In this document: in pieces, positions 59,674-64,000 of the stretch
Layout of the letters: every line of letters starts with the position of its first letter
Position numbering within the stretch: position 1 is the first letter of the stretch
NCBI RefSeq assembly: GCF_022532105.1
Contig: NZ_CP092832.1
Span: 2,137,001-2,201,000, forward strand
DNA length: 64,000 nt
Direction: 5' to 3'
Source: Flavobacterium sp. HJ-32-4
Lineage (GTDB): Bacteria > Bacteroidota > Bacteroidia > Flavobacteriales > Flavobacteriaceae
The notes under the pieces: generated by a model
Told to the model about the DNA's origin: nothing
The model's database searches: none
Seen by the model: the letters and a program-made list of their open reading frames with translations, nothing else
Position numbers and translations under genes: made by a program

Positions 59674-60155
59674 AGGGGAGAGAGGAGAGAGGAAAGAGGA
59701 GAGAGGAAAGAGGAAAAACGTCTAACAACCAACCACTCACACTACTAGAGTTCATGGTTCATGGTTCATGGTTCATAGTTCATAGTTCATTGTTCATTGT
59801 TCATCTCAGCCAATCCCCAAAACCCAAAACGCCCGCCCTGCGCCGATTAAAGGTTACGTTTCCCTTCAAAAGTCAAATAGTTGTATTTTCTCGCGTGAAC
59901 CCTCTAACCCAAAACCCAAAACCCAAAATCCAAAACGCCCGCCCTGCGCCGATTAAAGGCTACGTTTCCCTTCAAAAGTCAAACGATAGTTGTATTTTCT
60001 CGCGTGAACCCTCTAACCCAAAACCCAAAACCCAAAACCCAAAACGCCCGCCCTGCGCCGATTAAAGGCTACGTTTCCCTTCAAAAGTCAAACGATAGTT
60101 GTATTTTCTCGCGTGAACCCTCTAACTCAAAACCCAAAACCCAAAACCCACCGAC
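59674..60155. repeat. 109-bp tandem modular repeats, three copies, with heptamer runs
   Basis: GAGAGGAAAGAGG microrepeats (59674-59715), then TTCATGG, TTCATAG, TTCATTG heptamers (59752-59805), then three 109-bp units with the core TTTTCTCGCGTGAA at 59886, 59995 and 60104. Each unit reads GCCCTGCGCCGATTAAAGGC, TACGTTTCCCTTCAAAAGTC, AAACGATAGTTGTATTTTC, the core, CCTCTAACCC and CCCAAAA heptamers. The same motifs occur in the 227-bp units at 56-57 kb. No gene. Confidence 0.9.
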
Positions 60156-60233
60156 CCATCATCACATTTCAGTATCAAATCGAAAAATTCACCGTTTTTC
60201 CGTATGTTTATCTCCTAAACCAACTATCCAACC

Positions 60234-62132
60234 ATGAATGCTGTACAACCGTATTCGCTCTTTTCCGAATTCGATATCAATCTTTTCAAAGCCGGTAAGC
60301 ATTTCCGGCTATATGAAAAACTGGGCGCACACCTCACCGAAGTCGACGGTGTAAAAGGGGTGTATTTTGCCGTCTGGGCCCCCGCCGCCCGCTCGGTATC
60401 GGTAATTGGCGACTTCAATTACTGGGTGCAGGGACAACATCCGTTGATGGTGCGCTGGGACAGTTCCGGAATTTGGGAAGGCTTTATTCCCGGTGTAGAA
60501 AAAGGAACACGATACAAGTATAAGATACAATCCAACAGCGGGGCCATAACCGAAAAAGCCGACCCGTTCGCCTTGTTCTGCGAGCACCCGCCGCAAACGG
60601 CTTCGGTGGTGTGGGACCTCGATTATAAGTGGAAAGACAAATCGTGGATGACGTCGCGGAAAGACAAGAACGGACTCGACAAGCCGTATTCCGTATATGA
60701 AGTCCATTTGGGCTCGTGGCGCCGCAACGCCGAAGGGAAATTCCTGACGTATCTTGAAATGGCCGACCAATTGGTCGACTATGTAAAAGAAACCGGCTTC
60801 ACGCACGTCGAGTTCATGCCGGTCATGGAATATCCGTACGATCCGTCATGGGGGTATCAATTAGTGGGATATTACGCACCGACCTCCCGCTTCGGCAAAC
60901 CGCAGGATTTCATGGTGCTGGTCGATAAGTTGCACCAGGCAGGTATCGGGGTCATCCTAGACTGGGTACCGTCGCATTTTCCGGAAGACGCACACGGACT
61001 CGGGTTTTTCGACGGGTCGCATCTCTATGAACATCCCGACCGGCGCAAGGGCTATCATCCCGACTGGAAAAGCCTCGTATTCAACTACGGGCGCAATGAG
61101 GTACGTGCCTTCCTGATTTCCAATGCCATCTTCTGGCTTGATCGGTACCATGCCGACGGACTCCGTGTGGATGCCGTAGCTTCGATGCTCTATCTCGATT
61201 ATTCGCGAAACGACGGAGAATGGGAACCCAATATGTTCGGAGGCCGCGAAAACCTCGAAACGATCAGCTTCCTCAAAGACTTCAACGAAGCGGTCTACAC
61301 CATGTTTGATGGCGTACAGACGATTGCCGAAGAGAGTACGTCTTTCCCGATGGTATCGCGTCCGACTTCTGCCGGAGGCCTTGGTTTTGGCATGAAGTGG
61401 ATGATGGGATGGATGCACGATACCCTCCAGTATTTCAAACGCGAGACGATTTACCGCAAATACCACCAGAACGACCTGACGTTTTCGATGACCTATGCGT
61501 TTTCCGAGAATTTCATGTTGCCTTTGTCACATGATGAAGTGGTGTATGGAAAACGCTCGATACTGGGCCGCATGCCGGGCGACGAATGGCAGCGCTTCGC
61601 GAATCTTCGTCTTCTCTATGGCTATATGTTCACCCACCCGGGTGCCAAGTTGCTGTTCATGGGCGACGAGTTCGGACAATCGGCCGAATGGAAATTCGAC
61701 GGGTCGCTTGACTGGCACCTGCTGCAGTTTGGCTACCACGAAGGCATCCGGAAGACCATTGCCGCACTCAATAAATTATACACCTCACATCCGGCCTTAT
61801 ACGAGAAACAGTTCAGCCCTGACGGCTTCGAATGGATTTCTTATTCCGATCACCAGAATGCCGTGCTGAGTTACATCCGCAAAGGCGAAAACCCGAAACA
61901 GGACGTCGTGGTGGTCTGCAACTTCACGCCGGTCGTGCGCACCGATTACCGCATCGGTCTGCCCGCAAAAGGCAAGCTCACCGAAGTATTCAACAGCGAT
62001 CATGCCGATTTCGGAGGCAGTGGCGTGCTGAACGGAAAATCGATCAAGATTGACAAAGAACCATGGAACGGGCGTGAGTTTTCCGCTTCGATCACCTTAC
62101 CGCCATTAGGGGTAGTGGTGTTTACCTTGTAA
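60234..62132 (+). CDS. glgB: 1,4-alpha-glucan branching enzyme
   Basis: 632 residues of the GH13 family, forming alpha-1,6 branches in glycogen. N-terminal CBM48 (YFAVWAPAARSVSVIGDFNYW), then the TIM barrel: YEVHLGSWRR, DWVPSHFPEDAHGL, nucleophile D313 (LRVDAVASM), acid/base E366 (IAEEST) and LSHDEVVYGK, with C-terminal beta domain. Length (630-640) is normal for the short GlgB type. TATGTTTA lies about 25 bp upstream and may be its -7 box. Linked to carbohydrate reserve use, like the CBM48 esterase at 8907. Confidence 0.95.
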   Translation: MNAVQPYSLFSEFDINLFKAGKHFRLYEKLGAHLTEVDGVKGVYFAVWAPAARSVSVIGDFNYWVQGQHPLMVRWDSSGIWEGFIPGVEKGTRYKYKIQSNSGAITEKADPFALFCEHPPQTASVVWDLDYKWKDKSWMTSRKDKNGLDKPYSVYEVHLGSWRRNAEGKFLTYLEMADQLVDYVKETGFTHVEFMPVMEYPYDPSWGYQLVGYYAPTSRFGKPQDFMVLVDKLHQAGIGVILDWVPSHFPEDAHGLGFFDGSHLYEHPDRRKGYHPDWKSLVFNYGRNEVRAFLISNAIFWLDRYHADGLRVDAVASMLYLDYSRNDGEWEPNMFGGRENLETISFLKDFNEAVYTMFDGVQTIAEESTSFPMVSRPTSAGGLGFGMKWMMGWMHDTLQYFKRETIYRKYHQNDLTFSMTYAFSENFMLPLSHDEVVYGKRSILGRMPGDEWQRFANLRLLYGYMFTHPGAKLLFMGDEFGQSAEWKFDGSLDWHLLQFGYHEGIRKTIAALNKLYTSHPALYEKQFSPDGFEWISYSDHQNAVLSYIRKGENPKQDVVVVCNFTPVVRTDYRIGLPAKGKLTEVFNSDHADFGGSGVLNGKSIKIDKEPWNGREFSASITLPPLGVVVFTL

Positions 62133-62177
62133 AATGAGGAGAGAACAATCAGTAGGTTAACTGGTAGAAATAAAAAA

Positions 62178-62200
62178 GGCCCCATTCGTTGGGGCCTTTT
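62178..62200. terminator. Bidirectional terminator between glgB and the convergent gene
   Basis: GGCCCC (62178-62183) pairs with GGGGCC (62191-62196), T-tract on the right and A-tract (62172-62177) on the left; serves both strands. Confidence 0.85.
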
Positions 62201-62206
62201 ACATTT

Positions 62207-63712
62207 TTAATCACCTGCCTGGTATTGCTTCATTTCTTCCAGCGGGGCGATAGCGCCGTAATCTTTCCAGATAGTAGGGTCGTATCGTCGGAGTATGTCA
62301 TACTTGAACTCCGCTTCTTTCAGTTCCTCGAATTCCCCGTCCGTGGCCGAGCTGCGCGACAGGTTGAGGTATTCGGTTTTCTCTGACTGGTTTCCTTCAA
62401 TCTTGAATTCAAAGGCTACGACATCGCGCTCGCTGCGGTCTTTTGTGATTTCGATGAGTTTGAGCGGGCGGTGTACGTAGAAGTAGCTTCCCGATTCACG
62501 CGCGCCATATTGCAGGTAATAACCTTGTCCGTCAGGGTCTTTCCTGAAAATCGCCGTTCCTTTTGCGACGTTTTCCGCGAACTTGATGCCGAGTAGGAGT
62601 TTGAGGTTAATGCCTTCGAGTTTTTCGCCTTCCTCTAATTGATAATCCATACGCACAATCGCAAAATCCGATTGGGAGATGTAGAGTTTCCCCAGGAATT
62701 TGGCTTTTCGGCTATCGGGCGTGAAGCTGATGACATACACCCAGTCCGTTTCATCGGAATAAACTGCGCCTTCATACTTATACTCATACCGATCAGGCAT
62801 ATTGATGAAGTCGAGGGTTTTGTTGTTCAACGGACTGAGGCCGCCCAACACTTCCTGCACTTTATACTTTGAGGCATTTAGTTCTTTAAGCGGGTTCTTC
62901 TTTTTTTCTTTTTTGTCGGTCAGGTCGATGGTATCTTTTGAACCGAACCAGCCGCTTTTCATACGGTAGTATTTAGTGGTATCGATATGCTTCAGCAGCG
63001 TTTTCATAGCCGTCTGCTGCAACTGGTCCAAATCGGTGGAACGGTTTTCGTTTTTGATTTTCACCGCCTTGAACATACGCAATTTGGCCTCCGGATAGGT
63101 GTTACCGTTCTTACCCGTTCGCAGCGCCAGCACATAATCAAACAGCCGGTCGGCGTATTCTTTCGGTGGCTGTGTTTTGAGCGATCGGCCTAAAGCTCCG
63201 ATTTCCTGGTTGACCTGCTCGAGGTTCTTTTTGGTGAAACCGGTTGATTTCGTGATCTCTACCTCCAGCTGTTGGGGGCGGAAAAGGCTCGACGTCCGCA
63301 TGAACACCCGGTTCTTGATGGGTTTCGACAAGCGGCTGTAATTCGTGGACAAATTCTGGCGCACCGCTGCCATAATCGCATTGGCATCGGGTTTGGTGAC
63401 TTTCACGTCCTGTAGTTCGAATACGCCTACTTCCATTTTGACTACCGGGTCTTTCCCCGACAATTCCGACACGCGCACCTGTTTCGGTGTGTAGCCAAGG
63501 AAACTCACCGTTAATACGGTATCGTCAGACGTATTGGCCGGAATGGTGAAAATACCGTCATCGTTGGAAATCAAATGCTCACCCTGGTTGTAGGTGATGG
63601 TCGCATACGGAATGCTTTCGCCGGATTTCGAGTCGACAATCCGGGCATTGGTTTGGGCCAGCGCCGGCAAGGCAAAAAGGGCCAGAAAATAGGAGAGGAG
63701 CTTTCGAATCAT
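62207..63712 (-). CDS. CarboxypepD_reg-like domain envelope protein
   Basis: 501 residues. Signal peptide MIRKLLSYFLALFALPALAQ, then a carboxypeptidase-regulatory-like beta sandwich (residues about 22-100: ARIVDSKSGESIPYATITYNQGEHLISNDDGIFTIP), found at the start of many Bacteroidota outer-membrane proteins. The rest (about 110-480) is a conserved Bacteroidota domain of unknown role, with LEVEITKSTGFTKKNLEQVN and FTPDSRKAKFLGKLYISQSDFAIVRMDY. No TonB-dependent barrel follows. Likely periplasmic or outer-membrane associated. The terminator at 62178 ends it. Confidence 0.82.
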   Translation of the reverse strand: MIRKLLSYFLALFALPALAQTNARIVDSKSGESIPYATITYNQGEHLISNDDGIFTIPANTSDDTVLTVSFLGYTPKQVRVSELSGKDPVVKMEVGVFELQDVKVTKPDANAIMAAVRQNLSTNYSRLSKPIKNRVFMRTSSLFRPQQLEVEITKSTGFTKKNLEQVNQEIGALGRSLKTQPPKEYADRLFDYVLALRTGKNGNTYPEAKLRMFKAVKIKNENRSTDLDQLQQTAMKTLLKHIDTTKYYRMKSGWFGSKDTIDLTDKKEKKKNPLKELNASKYKVQEVLGGLSPLNNKTLDFINMPDRYEYKYEGAVYSDETDWVYVISFTPDSRKAKFLGKLYISQSDFAIVRMDYQLEEGEKLEGINLKLLLGIKFAENVAKGTAIFRKDPDGQGYYLQYGARESGSYFYVHRPLKLIEITKDRSERDVVAFEFKIEGNQSEKTEYLNLSRSSATDGEFEELKEAEFKYDILRRYDPTIWKDYGAIAPLEEMKQYQAGD

Positions 63713-64000
63713 AAGGTTAGGATTTGATTTAGGGACGTCTGACGGCTAAATATACGGAATTTGTAAGTCGGCATCCCGGCAGTAGACGACACAAACCGGT
63801 AAAACGTTGCACGGCGGCCGTATTTTTTTTGCAATATGTTTTTTATGTATTGATTATCAGTCGAATAGTCTACAGTTTTTTTTAAAAGGAGGAATGGTTT
63901 TGGATGGTGTCGCCGCATTCCCACCGACAGGTATTTCCTACGTGAGTGTTGCTATAATCGACTGGTATTCCTGCTTTTCCCCAAACTCAATCGTTATCGT
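63713..64000. other. Upstream region and right edge, no certain gene
   Basis: 63713-63830 is presumably the leader of the minus-strand gene. At the very edge two short open frames overlap: minus 64000-63938 reads TITIEFGEKQEYQSIIATLT-stop and could be the end of a gene entering from the right; plus 63895-64000 has an ATG after AAAAGGAGGA but the spacing is too short to be convincing. Neither can be confirmed. Confidence 0.4.

Noticed and set aside
63938..64000. Partial gene at the right edge
   Set aside because: About 20 codons only, and the opposite strand is also open; insufficient to call.
1..64000. tRNA, rRNA or riboswitch genes
   Set aside because: None was recognised by eye on either strand; a covariance-model scan would be needed to exclude small RNAs.

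Overview
The window looks like a chromosomal segment of a Bacteroidota bacterium, most likely a Flavobacteriaceae (Flavobacterium-like) strain with fairly GC-rich core genes. Supporting signs are Bacteroidota-type promoters (-33 TTTG or TTG, 18-20 bp, -7 TAnnTTTG) upstream of many genes, few Shine-Dalgarno sites, and typical family content: BatA-type VWA proteins, DUF4846, a lactonase propeller, CarboxypepD_reg proteins, a flavobacterial PyrC lacking HxH, and small Cys/His proteins. No rRNA, tRNA or CRISPR array was recognised.

Layout. 0-2.4 kb: the start of a secreted protein, then an intact IS3-family (IS150-like) element inserted into a low-complexity repeat block. 2.4-34.7 kb: ordinary core and housekeeping genes, often in overlapping chains. 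They are a di-haem peroxidase, fabG, a VWA/DUF4846/M15 set, a CBM48-esterase/aminopeptidase/ATP-grasp/tilS/dsbD chain, a CocE-type peptidase, a small autoregulated XRE/membrane pair, comM, panB, ALDH, RluA, a metallo-beta-lactamase-fold protein, the batA-like/pyrC/Tic20-like/esterase operon, a lactonase and a DEAD-box helicase. A mazEF toxin-antitoxin cassette sits exactly between comM and a second, diverged copy of the comM 3' end.

34.7-60.2 kb: an accessory region, visibly AT-rich in several blocks and dense in repeats. It carries orphan secreted and membrane proteins, a PD-(D/E)XK nuclease-like protein, an AbiH abortive-infection homologue, a SymE-like toxin, a 21-bp repeat array, two paralogous fibronectin-III-like lipoproteins, and a two-gene unit of an NA37-type nucleoid-associated protein plus a three-TM membrane protein. 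Next to that unit are a frameshifted NERD nuclease-domain gene and further membrane proteins. The block resembles a defence or integration hot spot. 60.2-64 kb: glgB and a CarboxypepD_reg-like outer-layer protein.

Two repeat systems run through the accessory DNA. One is a REPIN/MITE-like family of about 187 bp (three full copies, two short ones) with inverted, self-palindromic GC-rich ends. The other is a modular intergenic family: runs of 7-mers or 8-mers (TTCATAG, TTGATAG, GAGTAACT, CCCAAAA and others) around a conserved core (TTTTCTCGCGTGAA or TTTTCCCGAGTGGATCAATC), amplified into 227-bp and 109-bp tandem units at 56-57 and 60 kb. I know of no described element with this architecture. It and the NA37/membrane pair are my leading candidates for something new.
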